Part shown: positions 30,967 through 40,484 of the stretch, one piece after another
Layout of the letters: every line of letters begins with the position of its first letter
Numbering within the stretch: position 1 is the first letter of the stretch
DNA from: JBOHDX01 sp050700835
GTDB taxonomy: Bacteria; Actinomycetota; Actinomycetes; Propionibacteriales; Nocardioidaceae
Assembly: GCA_050700835.1 (NCBI GenBank)
Contig: JBOHDX010000105.1
Coordinates: forward strand, 1-48,530
Reading direction: 5' to 3'
DNA length: 48,530 nt
The notes under the pieces: generated by a model
Database searches by the model: none
What the model was told of the DNA's origin: nothing
The model's input: only the letters and a program-made list of their open reading frames with translations
Translations under genes and position numbers: made by a program

Positions 30967-31953
30967 ATGGCCATTGTCGTCACGGGGTCGATCGCGACCG
31001 ACCACCTGATGCAGTTCCCCGGAACGTTCGCCGACTCCCTCGTCGTCGACCAACTGGACAAGATCGCGTTGTCGTTCCTTGTCGACGACCTCGACATCCG
31101 CCGCGGCGGATGTGGGGCGAACATCGCGTTCGGACTCGGTTGTCTCGGCGAGCATCCGGTGCTGGTCGGTGCGGTGGGCGAGGACTTCGTCGACTACCGG
31201 TCGTGGCTGGAGCGGCACGGCGTCGACTGCGGCTCCATCCACGTGTCGACCTCACGGCACACTGCCCGATTCATCTGCACGACCGACAAGACGATGGCGC
31301 AGATCGCGTCCTTCTACGCGGGAGCGATGACCGAGGCCCGCGGCATTGAGCTGTCGCCGATCGCCGACCGCGTCGGCACTGTCGACATGGTCGTGATCAG
31401 CCCCAACGACCCTGACGCGATGCTGCGGCACACGCAGGAGTGCCGGCAACGCGGCTTCCCGTTCGCCGCCGACCCGTCGCAGCAGCTGGCGTGGGCCGAG
31501 GGCGAGTTCATCCGCGAGCTGATCGACGGCGCCACCTACCTGCTGAGCAACGACTACGAGGCCGCACTGACTGAGCAGAAGACGGGCTGGAGCGACACTG
31601 AGATCCTTGATCGGGTGCACACCCGCGTCATCACCCACGGACCCAAGGGTGTCGCGATCCACCGCAAGGGGCACTCGTTGATCGAGGTTCCGGCCGTCCC
31701 GGGGGTCAGCGCGGTGGACCCGACGGGGGTCGGCGACAGCTTCCGCTCCGGCTTCCTGGCGGCGATCAGCGCCGGGTTGGGCCTCGAGCGTGCGGCGCAG
31801 GTGGGATGCACCGTGGCGGCCAGCGTCGTCGAGACGATGGGCACCCAGGAGTACGTCCTGAAGCGGGACCCCTTCCTCGCTCGGACCACCCTCGCGTACG
31901 GCGAGAAGGCCGCCGCCGAGATCGGTGCTGCTCTGCGGTTCCTGGGCCAGTGA
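30967..31953 (+). CDS. adoK: PfkB-family carbohydrate/adenosine kinase
   Basis: This 328-aa ribokinase-like enzyme starts MAIVVTGSIATDHLMQFPGT. The substrate lid segment RRGGCGANIAFGLGCLG and the C-terminal PfkB signature DPTGVGDSFRSGFLAAI with its catalytic aspartate are complete. It resembles M. tuberculosis adenosine kinase Rv2202c, which occupies the same place beside ctaC, so adenosine is the likely substrate. Sugar kinase activity cannot be excluded. An upstream in-frame GTG at 30928 is rejected in favour of the leaderless ATG. Confidence 0.88.
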   Translation: MAIVVTGSIATDHLMQFPGTFADSLVVDQLDKIALSFLVDDLDIRRGGCGANIAFGLGCLGEHPVLVGAVGEDFVDYRSWLERHGVDCGSIHVSTSRHTARFICTTDKTMAQIASFYAGAMTEARGIELSPIADRVGTVDMVVISPNDPDAMLRHTQECRQRGFPFAADPSQQLAWAEGEFIRELIDGATYLLSNDYEAALTEQKTGWSDTEILDRVHTRVITHGPKGVAIHRKGHSLIEVPAVPGVSAVDPTGVGDSFRSGFLAAISAGLGLERAAQVGCTVAASVVETMGTQEYVLKRDPFLARTTLAYGEKAAAEIGAALRFLGQ

Positions 31954-32051
31954 CGGCACGCCGAACCTGGTCCTGTCGCCCAGGGAGGGCTGCGTTATCG
32001 TGGCCGCGTTGCACTCCCAGCGTGAGAAAGACCGCAACAGAGAGGCGCCCC

Positions 32052-32954
32052 GTGGGTTCCGAACGCTCCGCGCGTGCCGGCCGCACAAGAGCCGATGTGC
32101 AGCACCGTCGGCATGGTCCAGCGAAGGCCGTTGTGCTCGGCGTCATCGCGCTGCTGGCTCTCACCGGATGCTCCAAGAACGACTCCAGCCAGTTCGGACG
32201 ACTCGGCCTGCCGCGCCCCGCCAGCGACCGCACCACCGCGATGTTCAATCTGTGGCTGGCCGGCTGGACCGCCGTGCTGGTGATCTTCGTCCTCGTGTTC
32301 GGCCTGATCGTCTGGTCGGTGGTCCGCTACCGCCGGCGCTCGCCCGACGACACCCCCGCGCAGGTCCGCTATAACCTGCCGATCGAGATGCTGTACACGA
32401 TCGCGCCAGTCGTGATCGTCGCGGTGTTCTTCGTGCACACCGTGCAGGCCCAGGACGCGATGCTCAAGAACGTCCCGACCCAGCACACGATCATCGTGGT
32501 CGGCGAGAAGTGGGCGTGGACGTTCGACTACGTCAAGGACAAGGCCCTCGACGGCAAGACGACCGTCTACGACACCGGCACCCCGGACGCCCCGGCCACG
32601 TTGTACCTCCCTCTGAACCAGCCCGTGCGGTTCGACCTGCATTCGCCTGACGTCATCCACTCGTTCTGGATCCCGGCCTTCTACTTCAAGATGGACGTCA
32701 TCCCCGGACGCAGCAACACCTACACGATGACCGCGAACCGACTCGGGACCTACGCCGGCCACTGCGCGGAGCTGTGCGGCCTCTACCACTCACGGATGAT
32801 CTTCACCGTCAAGGTCGTCACCCCGCAGCAGTACGCCGCGCACCTGAAGGCCCTGGCCGACCCGAACGGCATCGACCAGATCGGGCAACCCATGGGCAAC
32901 AGCAACACCGACACGATCGCCGGCCTGACGCCGGAGTCAGGAGGCGGTCAGTGA
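32052..32954 (+). CDS. ctaC: Cytochrome aa3 oxidase subunit II (lipoprotein)
   Basis: This 300-aa subunit receives electrons at its CuA centre. A lipobox LLALTGC with lipidated C40 follows a signal peptide. Two membrane helices (about 63-90 and 105-125) precede the CuA domain. CuA ligands are H203 (DVIHSFW), C238 and C242 (CAELCGLYH), H246 and M249. GTG 32052 has GAGAGG upstream. A TATCGT at 31996 may be the promoter. It overlaps ctaD by GTGA, which starts a ctaC-ctaD-ctaF operon. Confidence 0.96.
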   Translation: MGSERSARAGRTRADVQHRRHGPAKAVVLGVIALLALTGCSKNDSSQFGRLGLPRPASDRTTAMFNLWLAGWTAVLVIFVLVFGLIVWSVVRYRRRSPDDTPAQVRYNLPIEMLYTIAPVVIVAVFFVHTVQAQDAMLKNVPTQHTIIVVGEKWAWTFDYVKDKALDGKTTVYDTGTPDAPATLYLPLNQPVRFDLHSPDVIHSFWIPAFYFKMDVIPGRSNTYTMTANRLGTYAGHCAELCGLYHSRMIFTVKVVTPQQYAAHLKALADPNGIDQIGQPMGNSNTDTIAGLTPESGGGQ

Positions 32955-34768
32955 CCACCACCGCGCGTACCGCGGAGGTCCCGATCCAGAAGCCGCGGAC
33001 GCTGGGCAAGGCGATCGTCCGGGTGATCACGACGACCGATCACAAGGTGATCGGGAATCTCTACCTTGCCACGTCGTTCGGGTTCTTCCTGTTCGCCGGG
33101 ACGTTGGCGATGATCATGCGGGCGGAGCTGGCGCAGCCAGGCAGCCAGCTGGTGTCGGACGAGACCTACAACCAGCTGTTCACGATGCACGGCACGGTGA
33201 TGCTGCTGCTGTTCGCGACACCGTTGTTCATCGGGTTCACCAATGCGATCATGCCGCTGCAGATCGGCGCTCCGGACGTGGCGTTCCCGCGTCTGAACAT
33301 GTTCAGCTACTGGTTGTTCCTGTTCGGGGGTCTGTTGGTGGCGTTCGGGTTCGCGGCACCGGGTGGTGCTGCGGACTTCGGGTGGACCGGCTACTCACCG
33401 CTGTCCTCGATCACCAACTCACCGAGCGTCGGCGGGGACATGTGGGTGATGGGTCTGTGGATGGCGGGCCTGGGCACCATCTTGGGCGCGGTCAACTTCG
33501 TGACCACCGTCTTCTGCATGCGGGCACCGGGGATGACGATGTTCCGGATGCCGATCTTCACCTGGAACGCGTTTGTCACCAGCCTGCTGGTGTTGATCGC
33601 GTTCCCGATCCTTGCCGGTGCCTTGTTGATGCTCGAGGCGGATCGAAGATTCGGGGCGCACGTGTTCGACGCCGCGAACGGCGGCGCGATCCTGTGGCAG
33701 CACCTGTTCTGGTTCTTCGGCCATCCCGAGGTCTACATCATCGCCCTGCCCTTCTTCGGCATCATCACCGAGATCCTGCCGGTGTTCAGCCGCAAGCCGG
33801 TGTTCGGCTACGTCGGCCTCGTCGGTGCGACGCTGTCGATCGCAGCGTTGTCCGTCGCCGTGTGGGCGCACCACATGTTCGTCACCGGCGCCGTCAACCT
33901 CGCGTTCTTCTCGTTCATGACGTTCTTGATCGCGATCCCGACCGGGGTGAAGTTCTTCAACTGGATAGGCACGATGTGGGGCGGGTCTGTCAGTCTGGAC
34001 ACCCCGATGCTGTGGAGCGTCGGGTTCCTGGTCACGTTCCTTTTCGGCGGACTCACCGGCATCATCCTGGCGTCCCCGGCCCTCGACTTCCAGCTGTCGG
34101 ACTCCTACTTCGTGGTGGCGCACTTCCACTACGTGGTGTTCGGAACCGTGGTGTTCGCGATGTTCGGCGGGTTCTACTACTGGTGGCCCAAGCTGACCGG
34201 CCGGATGCTGGACGAGCGGCTGGGCAAGATCCACTTCTGGCTGCTGTTCATCGGGTTCCACACCACCTTCCTGGTGCAGCACTGGCTGGGGGTTGAGGGG
34301 ATGCCGCGACGGATCGCGGACTACTCACCGGCCGACGGGTTCACCACGCTGAACGAGGTGTCCACCATCGGGGCGTTCCTGCTCGGCGCCTCCACGCTGC
34401 CGTTCCTGTACAACGTATGGAAGTCGCGCAACGCGCCGCTCGTCGGTGTCGACGACCCCTGGGGCTGGGGTCGCAGCATGGAGTGGGCGACGTCCTGCCC
34501 GCCGCCCAGGCACAACTTCGTCCGCCTTCCCCGGATCCGCTCCGAGAGCCCGGCCTTCGACCTGCACCATCCCGAGATCGTCGCGCTGGGAGAGCCCGGC
34601 AGCAACGCGTGGGACAACGAGGCCAGCGGCCATGAAGCGCGGATCACCGGTGGGCGAGATCGCGACCAAGCCGGTCAGGCTCAAAGCTCCGGGGTCACGA
34701 CTTTGGAGCGGGAGGACACCGAGCCTGAGGACGGCACCGGACACCGGTCCGGAGAGGATGACCAGTGA
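32951..34768 (+). CDS. ctaD: Cytochrome aa3 oxidase subunit I
   Basis: This 605-aa catalytic subunit carries heme a and the heme a3-CuB site. Twelve helices are evident. Key sites are FTMHGTVMLL (heme a histidine), FWFFGHPEVYIIALP (CuB histidine crosslinked to tyrosine), WAHHMFVTG (two CuB histidines), and the double histidine of VVAHFHYVVFG for heme a3 and heme a. A hydrophilic C-terminal tail of about 70 residues follows the last helix. GTG 32951 overlaps the ctaC stop, and the ctaF start overlaps this stop as GTGA. Confidence 0.97.
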   Translation: MTTTARTAEVPIQKPRTLGKAIVRVITTTDHKVIGNLYLATSFGFFLFAGTLAMIMRAELAQPGSQLVSDETYNQLFTMHGTVMLLLFATPLFIGFTNAIMPLQIGAPDVAFPRLNMFSYWLFLFGGLLVAFGFAAPGGAADFGWTGYSPLSSITNSPSVGGDMWVMGLWMAGLGTILGAVNFVTTVFCMRAPGMTMFRMPIFTWNAFVTSLLVLIAFPILAGALLMLEADRRFGAHVFDAANGGAILWQHLFWFFGHPEVYIIALPFFGIITEILPVFSRKPVFGYVGLVGATLSIAALSVAVWAHHMFVTGAVNLAFFSFMTFLIAIPTGVKFFNWIGTMWGGSVSLDTPMLWSVGFLVTFLFGGLTGIILASPALDFQLSDSYFVVAHFHYVVFGTVVFAMFGGFYYWWPKLTGRMLDERLGKIHFWLLFIGFHTTFLVQHWLGVEGMPRRIADYSPADGFTTLNEVSTIGAFLLGASTLPFLYNVWKSRNAPLVGVDDPWGWGRSMEWATSCPPPRHNFVRLPRIRSESPAFDLHHPEIVALGEPGSNAWDNEASGHEARITGGRDRDQAGQAQSSGVTTLEREDTEPEDGTGHRSGEDDQ

Positions 34769-35160
34769 GGGTCGAAGCATTGGTCATGGCCGCGGTCGGC
34801 GTCTTCTTCGGCGTCGTGGCCCCGGTCTACTGGTTCCTCAGCTACGACCCGACGGGCACCAGTGCGCTGGTCATGACGACCCTGCTGGCGGCGCTGGTGG
34901 CGTTCTTCCTCAGCGTCGTCGCCAAGCAGATTCCGGATCGTCCCGAGGACCGCAGCACCGCCGAGATCGCCGAAGGCGCCGGTGAGCAGGGCTTCTTCCC
35001 GCCGTACAGCTGGTGGCCGCTGTTCTGCGCCCTGGCACTGGCCGCGATGGTCACCGGCGTGGTGTTCGGGTGGTGGCTGTTCATCATCGGCGTCGGTCTG
35101 GGAGCCCTCGCGCTGTGTGGGTTCGTGTTCGAGTACTACCGCGGCCTGCACGCACACTGA
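34765..35160 (+). CDS. ctaF: Cytochrome c oxidase subunit IV, actinobacterial
   Basis: This 131-aa protein has four predicted helices (about 3-23, 33-50, 78-98 and 100-120: LFCALALAAMVTGVVFGWWL, then FIIGVGLGALALCGFVFEYY). It contains the ENR-poor but typical GEQGFFPPYSWWPLF segment of the actinobacterial subunit. GTG 34765 overlaps the ctaD stop by four bases. It stabilises the oxidase in the bcc-aa3 supercomplex. Confidence 0.92.
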   Translation: MRVEALVMAAVGVFFGVVAPVYWFLSYDPTGTSALVMTTLLAALVAFFLSVVAKQIPDRPEDRSTAEIAEGAGEQGFFPPYSWWPLFCALALAAMVTGVVFGWWLFIIGVGLGALALCGFVFEYYRGLHAH

Positions 35161-35297
35161 CCCGAGCACTACCGCGGTCTGGACGTACTCACGCGGGTGC
35201 CGCGCGTCGCCACGCCCTGCCGACAGCGCTTGCCTTGACGAATTCAGCGCCGTCTGGTTGTTACCCTTGCGCGCAGGGTGCGTGGAGGAGGCCTTTC

Positions 35298-36554
35298 ATG
35301 ATCGTACGGGGGACTGGGCGCGCGTGCGCTCGGAGCCGTTCCCGCAGGATGGCGCTCGGTATCGGTACCGGGGTCGCAATGTTGTCGCTGGGCGCTTGCC
35401 AGGTCACGACAGGCAGCGGTTCCGAGACCCCCAAGGCGGGTGGCCCCTCGGTCCCACAGACCAGCGCCCCAGCGGTCCAGCCGCTGCGCCTGACCACCAA
35501 CGTCCCTGCGGGCAAGTCCGACGTGTCGGTGGATACCGCGTTCCAGGTCCGGGCGACCGGCGGCAAGGTCAGCAACGTCTTCCTGTTCTACCGCAAGCGA
35601 GCCGACGGCCATTTCGTCCCTGGTGCACTCAACCGCGACGGCACGACCTGGCGGGCCTCTGGCCTGCTCGAACCGGGCAAGCACTACCACGCGGTGATCA
35701 CCGGGCTCGACGCCGACGGCGCCAAGACGACCAGGTCGACCGCCTTCGGAACCCGAGCACTGACCCTTGCGCAGCAGACCTATCCGAGCATTGCTCCGCT
35801 GCAGGGCCAGACCGTCGGCATCGGGATGCCGGTGATCGTCAAGTTCGATGTCCCCGTCACCAACCGGGCGGCAATCGAGAAGCACCTGTCGGTCACCTCA
35901 ACGCCGACGGTGGTGGGTTCCTGGCACTGGATCAGTGCCAACGAGATCCACTACCGGCCGAAGACGTTCTGGAAGCCAGGGACCCACGTCACCGTCCACG
36001 CTGACATCAACGGCGTCAATGCCGGCAACGGGGTCTTCGGCCAGGTGGACAACAGCGCGTCCTTCGTGATCGGCGACTCCGTCATCGACCGGATCAACCT
36101 CCGGACCGACCTGATGAAGGTCGTCGTGAACGGCAAGGTGGCACGCACCATCCCGGTCACGGGTGGCATGCCCGGCTTCGACACCCGTAGCGGTACCAAG
36201 GTCATCGTGGAGAAGTTCCCGTCGCTGCGGATGGACGCCGCCACCGTCGGCATCCCCAAGGGCAGCCCGCAGTACTACGACATCCCGGACGTGCAGTACG
36301 CCATGAGGGTGACGTACAGCGGTGAGTTCCTGCACGCAGCTCCGTGGTCGGAGGCGTCCCAAGGCGTGCAGAACGTCAGCCACGGCTGCGTGGGGATGAG
36401 CACGGCCAACGCCCAGTGGCTCTACGACCTCTCGCACGTCGGCGACGTCGTCCAGGTCACCGGGAGCGACCGATCCCTCGAGCCCAACAACGGCTGGACC
36501 GACTGGAACGAGTCGTTCGCCGCGTACCGGCGGGGTTCCGCCCTCCATCACTGA
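35298..36554 (+). CDS. L,D-transpeptidase lipoprotein
   Basis: This 418-aa cell-wall enzyme forms 3-3 cross-links in peptidoglycan. A lipobox LSLGAC puts the lipidated cysteine at C34. Two Ig-like domains (about 50-165 and 170-265) precede the YkuD catalytic domain (about 275-395). The active-site motif is SHGCVGMS with nucleophile C364 and H362. ATG 35298 has GGAGGAGG upstream, and TACCCT at 35262 is a possible -10. It resembles mycobacterial LdtMt2. It converges on qcrB. Confidence 0.94.
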   Translation: MIVRGTGRACARSRSRRMALGIGTGVAMLSLGACQVTTGSGSETPKAGGPSVPQTSAPAVQPLRLTTNVPAGKSDVSVDTAFQVRATGGKVSNVFLFYRKRADGHFVPGALNRDGTTWRASGLLEPGKHYHAVITGLDADGAKTTRSTAFGTRALTLAQQTYPSIAPLQGQTVGIGMPVIVKFDVPVTNRAAIEKHLSVTSTPTVVGSWHWISANEIHYRPKTFWKPGTHVTVHADINGVNAGNGVFGQVDNSASFVIGDSVIDRINLRTDLMKVVVNGKVARTIPVTGGMPGFDTRSGTKVIVEKFPSLRMDAATVGIPKGSPQYYDIPDVQYAMRVTYSGEFLHAAPWSEASQGVQNVSHGCVGMSTANAQWLYDLSHVGDVVQVTGSDRSLEPNNGWTDWNESFAAYRRGSALHH

Positions 36555-36607
36555 GCCTGACCACCGCCGTCGCGCCTGACCACCGCCGCCGCTGCCGCGT
36601 CGCGCCT

Positions 36608-36656
36608 GACGCGTCGCCCCTGACGCGTCGCCCCTGACGCGTCGCGGCTGACGCGG
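36608..36656. repeat. Tandem palindromic repeats GACGCGTC
   Basis: Three 14-base units (36608-36621, 36622-36635, 36636-36649) each begin with the 8-base palindrome GACGCGTC, and a partial fourth follows. They lie between the ends of the convergent L,D-transpeptidase and qcrB genes. Confidence 0.75.
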
Positions 36657-36808
36657 CCGGTCCCTCGCTCCCCACCCATCCGCAGCGACCGATCTCCCGG
36701 CTTCACACGCCAGGCGTACCGCCAATCCGGGCATAACGGACACAAAGCGGTGCCGGCGGCGAGTGAAGCGGGCAGGATCGGGTGGGACGGCCGCACTCGT
36801 AGAGCGGA

Positions 36809-36821
36809 CGCCCACCGGGCG
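36809..36821 (-). terminator. Small hairpin after qcrB
   Basis: CGCCC (36809-36813) and GGGCG (36817-36821) form a five-pair stem with an ACC loop, seven bases beyond the qcrB stop in its direction of reading. It has no T tract and is only a weak candidate. Confidence 0.3.
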
Positions 36822-36828
36822 GCCAGGA

Positions 36829-38553
36829 TCAGTGCTCCTTGGGCACACCTGTCTCGCTGACACCGGTGAACTCCGGCACCTCCTCGAGCTCGTGCTGCCC
36901 ATCGTGGTGATGATGGGCCTCCTCGAGACCCTCCGCCGTCGGCGTGTTGATCGCGTCGGCGAAGTAGAACCGGCTCGCCCGAGCCCGCAGCCGCGCGATC
37001 CGGCTGCCCGGGGCGGCAACGCCGTTCTCGTCGGCCTGGGAGGGCATCCGCTCAACGGCGACCCGTTTGTACGCCGTGAGCTCGTAGGCGACGTCCGGCT
37101 GGAGTGGCGCGTGCCGCTCCGAGTAGCCGCCGTCCGGCGAGCGGAGGATGACGCCCGACTCGTAGCCGTGCAGCACCCGGTCCCGGTCTGCACGCTGCAG
37201 ACCGATGCAGATCCGCTTGGTGACGAGGAACGCGATCACCGGCCCGACGAACACCGCGACTCGGCAGAACCACGTGATCGCATAGATGCTCATATGGAAC
37301 TGCGTCGCGATGATGTCGTTGCCGCCGGCGATCCACAAGATGCCGTAGAACGTGACCCCGGCCATGCCGAAGGCCGTTCGTACCGGCGCGTTGCGGGGGC
37401 GCTGCAGCAGGTGATGCTCACCGGTGTCACCGGTCACCCAGCGTTCGATGAACGGGTAGGCACCCAGCACGGCGAACAGCAAGCCCATCAGCACCAGGCC
37501 GGGGATGAACACGTTCCAGCTCCACGTGAGCCCGAAGAAGTGGCTCTCCCAGTTGGGCATGATCCGGACCGCCCCCTCGACCCAGCCCATGTACCAGTCG
37601 GGCTGTGAGCCCGCGGTGGACTGGTTCGGTGTGTAGGGGCCGTAGTTCCAGATCGGGTTGATCTGGAACAGGGCACCCATCAGCGCCGTCACGCCGAACA
37701 CGACGAAGAAGAACCCGCCCGCCTTGGCCGCATAGACCGGCAGCATCGGGTAGCCGACAACGTTCTGCTCGGTACGACCCGGACCGGGCCACTGGGTGTG
37801 CTTCTGATAGACGAGGATCAGCATGTGGGCGGTGATCAGCCCCAGGATGAGCCCGGGCACCAGCAGGATGTGCACGCTGTACAGGCGGGGGATGAGCGAG
37901 TCGCCGGGGAACTGTCCGCCGAAGACGAAGAACTCGACGTACGACCCGACGACCGGGATCGACCGGATCAACCCGTCGACGAAGCGCAACCCTGTGCCAG
38001 ACAGCAGGTCGTCGGGCAGGGAGTAGCCCGCGAACCCCTCGATCAGGCCCAGGTTCAGCAGGCCGAGCCCGATCAGCCAGTTGATCTCGCGGGGCTTGCG
38101 GAAAGCCCCGGTGAAGAAGATCCGGAGCATGTGGATCAGCATCGCGGCCACGAACAGCATGGCCGACCAGTGGTGGATCTGCCGCATCAGCAGACCCCCG
38201 CGTACGTCGAAGGAAATGTCCAACGTGGACGCGAAGGCGCGGGACATCTCGACACCGCGCAGCGGGGAGTATGAGCCGTGGTACGTGATCTGGGTCATGC
38301 TCGGGTCGAACCAGAAGGTCAGGAACACACCCGACAGCAGTAGGACGACGAAGCTCCACAGCGCGATCTCGCCCAGCATGAACGACCAGTGGTCCGGGAA
38401 GACCTTGCGGATGTCCTTCTTCACCAGCCCGGCGAGACCGACACGTTCGTCGAGCCAGCCGACAGGCCCGCCGAGCGCCTTGCCGGCCTTGCTGTCCTGG
38501 ATCGGCTCGGTCGGTTGCCCCGCACCGGACGTGGTGGTGACGTCGTCAGTCAT
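36829..38553 (-). CDS. qcrB: Cytochrome bc1-type complex subunit B (cytochrome b)
   Basis: This 574-aa membrane subunit oxidises menaquinol. Eight or nine helices hold the two hemes b: histidines in LLMRQIHHWSAMLFVAAMLI, with HMLRIFF and SVHILLVPG plus ITAHMLILVY. The quinol-site motif is PDWY, the actinobacterial form of PEWY. A long soluble C-terminus, extended relative to mitochondrial b, contains a His-rich stretch (EEAHHHHDGQHE). GAGGTGA precedes the ATG. It is the last gene of ctaE-qcrC-qcrA-qcrB, with nine bases after qcrA. Confidence 0.97.
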   Translation of the reverse strand: MTDDVTTTSGAGQPTEPIQDSKAGKALGGPVGWLDERVGLAGLVKKDIRKVFPDHWSFMLGEIALWSFVVLLLSGVFLTFWFDPSMTQITYHGSYSPLRGVEMSRAFASTLDISFDVRGGLLMRQIHHWSAMLFVAAMLIHMLRIFFTGAFRKPREINWLIGLGLLNLGLIEGFAGYSLPDDLLSGTGLRFVDGLIRSIPVVGSYVEFFVFGGQFPGDSLIPRLYSVHILLVPGLILGLITAHMLILVYQKHTQWPGPGRTEQNVVGYPMLPVYAAKAGGFFFVVFGVTALMGALFQINPIWNYGPYTPNQSTAGSQPDWYMGWVEGAVRIMPNWESHFFGLTWSWNVFIPGLVLMGLLFAVLGAYPFIERWVTGDTGEHHLLQRPRNAPVRTAFGMAGVTFYGILWIAGGNDIIATQFHMSIYAITWFCRVAVFVGPVIAFLVTKRICIGLQRADRDRVLHGYESGVILRSPDGGYSERHAPLQPDVAYELTAYKRVAVERMPSQADENGVAAPGSRIARLRARASRFYFADAINTPTAEGLEEAHHHHDGQHELEEVPEFTGVSETGVPKEH

Positions 38554-38562
38554 CGATTCACC

Positions 38563-39594
38563 TCACATCGTCGGGAAGCTCGGACCGACCACGACAGTGA
38601 AGTCGCTCTGGGCGACGAGATAACCGTCCTGGTCGACCTTCAGTGGCAGCTGCGGGAGAGACCGGTGGGCCGGACCGAAGATCACCTTGCCGTTGTTGGC
38701 GAGGTCGAACGTCGACTGGTGACAGGGGCACAGCACGTGGTGCGTCTGCTGCTCCCACAAGGCGATCGGGCAGCCGACGTGGGTGCAGATCTTGGAGTAG
38801 CACAAGATCCCGTCGACGCCCCAGTTCTCCCGGCCGGGGGCGGCATTGATGTCCTCCGGGCGCATCCGCACCATGATCACGGCCGCCTTGGCCATCTCGT
38901 CCAGGGCCTCCGTGCCGGTCAGGGCCGGCTTGCCGCCCACCGAGCGGAAGAAGATCTCGGGCTCCGCGTTGACCAGCTGACCGATCTCGATCTCGCTGGG
39001 CTTGATCGGGGTGCCGGCGACGTCGTTGACCACCCTCATGCCCGGGGCCCAAACGGTGTGCATCAGCGCGCCGCCGGGCAGCGGACCCAGGTCGCGCAGC
39101 ATCACCACTGCGGGAAGGCCCAAGGCGCCGAGCGCGCCCAGCAGGCTGTTGCGGATCATCTTCCGGCGACCGAAGCCAGACTCGGCAGCCCCCTGAGTGA
39201 CCGCCGCAAGTGCCTCCTGGCGATCCTCCGGCGAGGAGGACACCGGGTGGCGCATCTCGACGATCTCGTTGTCGGTCATGAGCTTCTTGGCCCACTGGAT
39301 CGCTCCGAGGCCGATCAGCAGCATCGCGCCACCGAGGGTGAGGCCCAGGGTGAGGTTCATCGCGGAGAAGCCGGCCAGGCTGCCTCGGACCGGGACCGCG
39401 AAGTAGGCCACGCAGAATCCGAGGATCAACAGCGTGGCGATGCCGAACATCGCCGAGACCTGCCGCTCGGTGCGGCGCTCCTGCACCACGTCGACGTCGG
39501 TCGGCCGAGGCTGGTGCTCGGGGAGCCCCGGGTTAGGGATGGGCTCCTCCGCCGGCAGCGCGAGAGTGCCGTCGCCGTGCTCGTGGTCGCTCAC
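38563..39594 (-). CDS. qcrA: Rieske iron-sulfur subunit of the bcc complex
   Basis: This 343-aa subunit carries electrons from quinol to cytochrome cc. The 2Fe-2S ligands are C270-T-H272-V-G-C275 and C289-P-C291-H292. Three helices in the N-terminal half (about 50-75, 85-105 and 150-170) follow the actinobacterial pattern. GTG 39594 overlaps the qcrC stop as GTGA; an open frame to 39633 lies inside qcrC and is discounted. Confidence 0.96.
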   Translation of the reverse strand: MSDHEHGDGTLALPAEEPIPNPGLPEHQPRPTDVDVVQERRTERQVSAMFGIATLLILGFCVAYFAVPVRGSLAGFSAMNLTLGLTLGGAMLLIGLGAIQWAKKLMTDNEIVEMRHPVSSSPEDRQEALAAVTQGAAESGFGRRKMIRNSLLGALGALGLPAVVMLRDLGPLPGGALMHTVWAPGMRVVNDVAGTPIKPSEIEIGQLVNAEPEIFFRSVGGKPALTGTEALDEMAKAAVIMVRMRPEDINAAPGRENWGVDGILCYSKICTHVGCPIALWEQQTHHVLCPCHQSTFDLANNGKVIFGPAHRSLPQLPLKVDQDGYLVAQSDFTVVVGPSFPTM

Positions 39595-40409
39595 TTCTTC
39601 TTCCCCGCCCTGACTCCGTGTGCGCCGATCCACGTGGCGATCGCCACGAGCGCGCCCATGCCGACCACCCAGATCGCGAGACCCTCCGACACCGGCCCGA
39701 GGCCACCCTCGGGATCGCCGCCGTAGGCGGGCTGGCTCTGGATCGTCTTGATGTAGGCGATGATGTCGCGCTTGTCCTGCGGGGTGATGACGGCGTCGGA
39801 GAACACCGGCATCTGCTGCGGGCCGGTCAGCATGGCCTCATAGATGTGCCTGGCCGTGACGCCGTTGAGCGCCGGAGCGTACCGGCCGCTGGGCAAGGCT
39901 CCGCCGGCGCCGACCGAGTTGTGGCACGTCGTGCAGTTGGTACGGAAGAACTCGCCGCCTCGCGCCACGTCAGCCCCGTCGATGCTCACCGCGGAAGCGT
40001 CCGGGATCGCCGGGCCAGGCGCCAGGGACGCGATGTAGGCGGCCAGCGCCGACACCTCGGAGTCGGTGTAGACGGTGGGCTTCTGGGCCGCCTGCGGGCC
40101 TGCCTGGGTCAGCGGCATCCGGCCGGTGCCGACCTGGAAGTCGACCGCCGCTGCACCCACTCCGACCAGCGAGGGTCCGTAGTTCGTGCCGCGGTCGGTG
40201 AGGACGCCCTGGGCATTCTTGCCGTGGCAGGACGCGCAGCCGACGAGGAACAGCTGCCGGCCCTGTGCGACGACATCGGTCTGCGCGGTGTCGGCGACGG
40301 CCGACCGCGGAGCGAAGGCGGAGTACAGGCCACCGACCGCGACGAGGCCGAAGAGCAGGACGATCGCTCCCGCCAGGGGATGACGGCGCCTCGTGGACAG
40401 GAAACGCAC
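39591..40409 (-). CDS. qcrC: Diheme cytochrome cc subunit of the bcc complex
   Basis: This 272-aa subunit links the Rieske protein to the CuA centre and replaces soluble cytochrome c. Two heme c sites are CASCH at 58-62 and CTTCH at 159-163. An N-terminal helix (about 12-32) and a C-terminal helix (about 246-265) anchor it on the outer membrane face. Axial methionines are likely in GRMPL and QQMPVFS. GTG 40409 has GAGG upstream. It lies 75 bases after ctaE. Confidence 0.96.
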   Translation of the reverse strand: MRFLSTRRRHPLAGAIVLLFGLVAVGGLYSAFAPRSAVADTAQTDVVAQGRQLFLVGCASCHGKNAQGVLTDRGTNYGPSLVGVGAAAVDFQVGTGRMPLTQAGPQAAQKPTVYTDSEVSALAAYIASLAPGPAIPDASAVSIDGADVARGGEFFRTNCTTCHNSVGAGGALPSGRYAPALNGVTARHIYEAMLTGPQQMPVFSDAVITPQDKRDIIAYIKTIQSQPAYGGDPEGGLGPVSEGLAIWVVGMGALVAIATWIGAHGVRAGKKK

Positions 40410-40484
40410 CAGGGGACCTCGTTCCTCGTCAGGTGGTCGGTTGGCGGAAGCTCTGAGCGGTCGCGCACTGCCCGTCCGGGGCAG

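Larger units (their letters stand above)
36555..36828. other. Convergent intergenic region with tandem repeats
   Basis: No gene is seen. Two 19-base units (36555-36573, 36574-36592) and three 14-base units (36608-36649) occupy the first hundred bases. The rest is unremarkable except for a small hairpin at 36809-36821. Confidence 0.5.

Noticed and set aside
33382..34296. 304-aa open frame in another frame of ctaD
   Set aside because: It has His/Arg-rich shadow composition within a fully conserved oxidase subunit.
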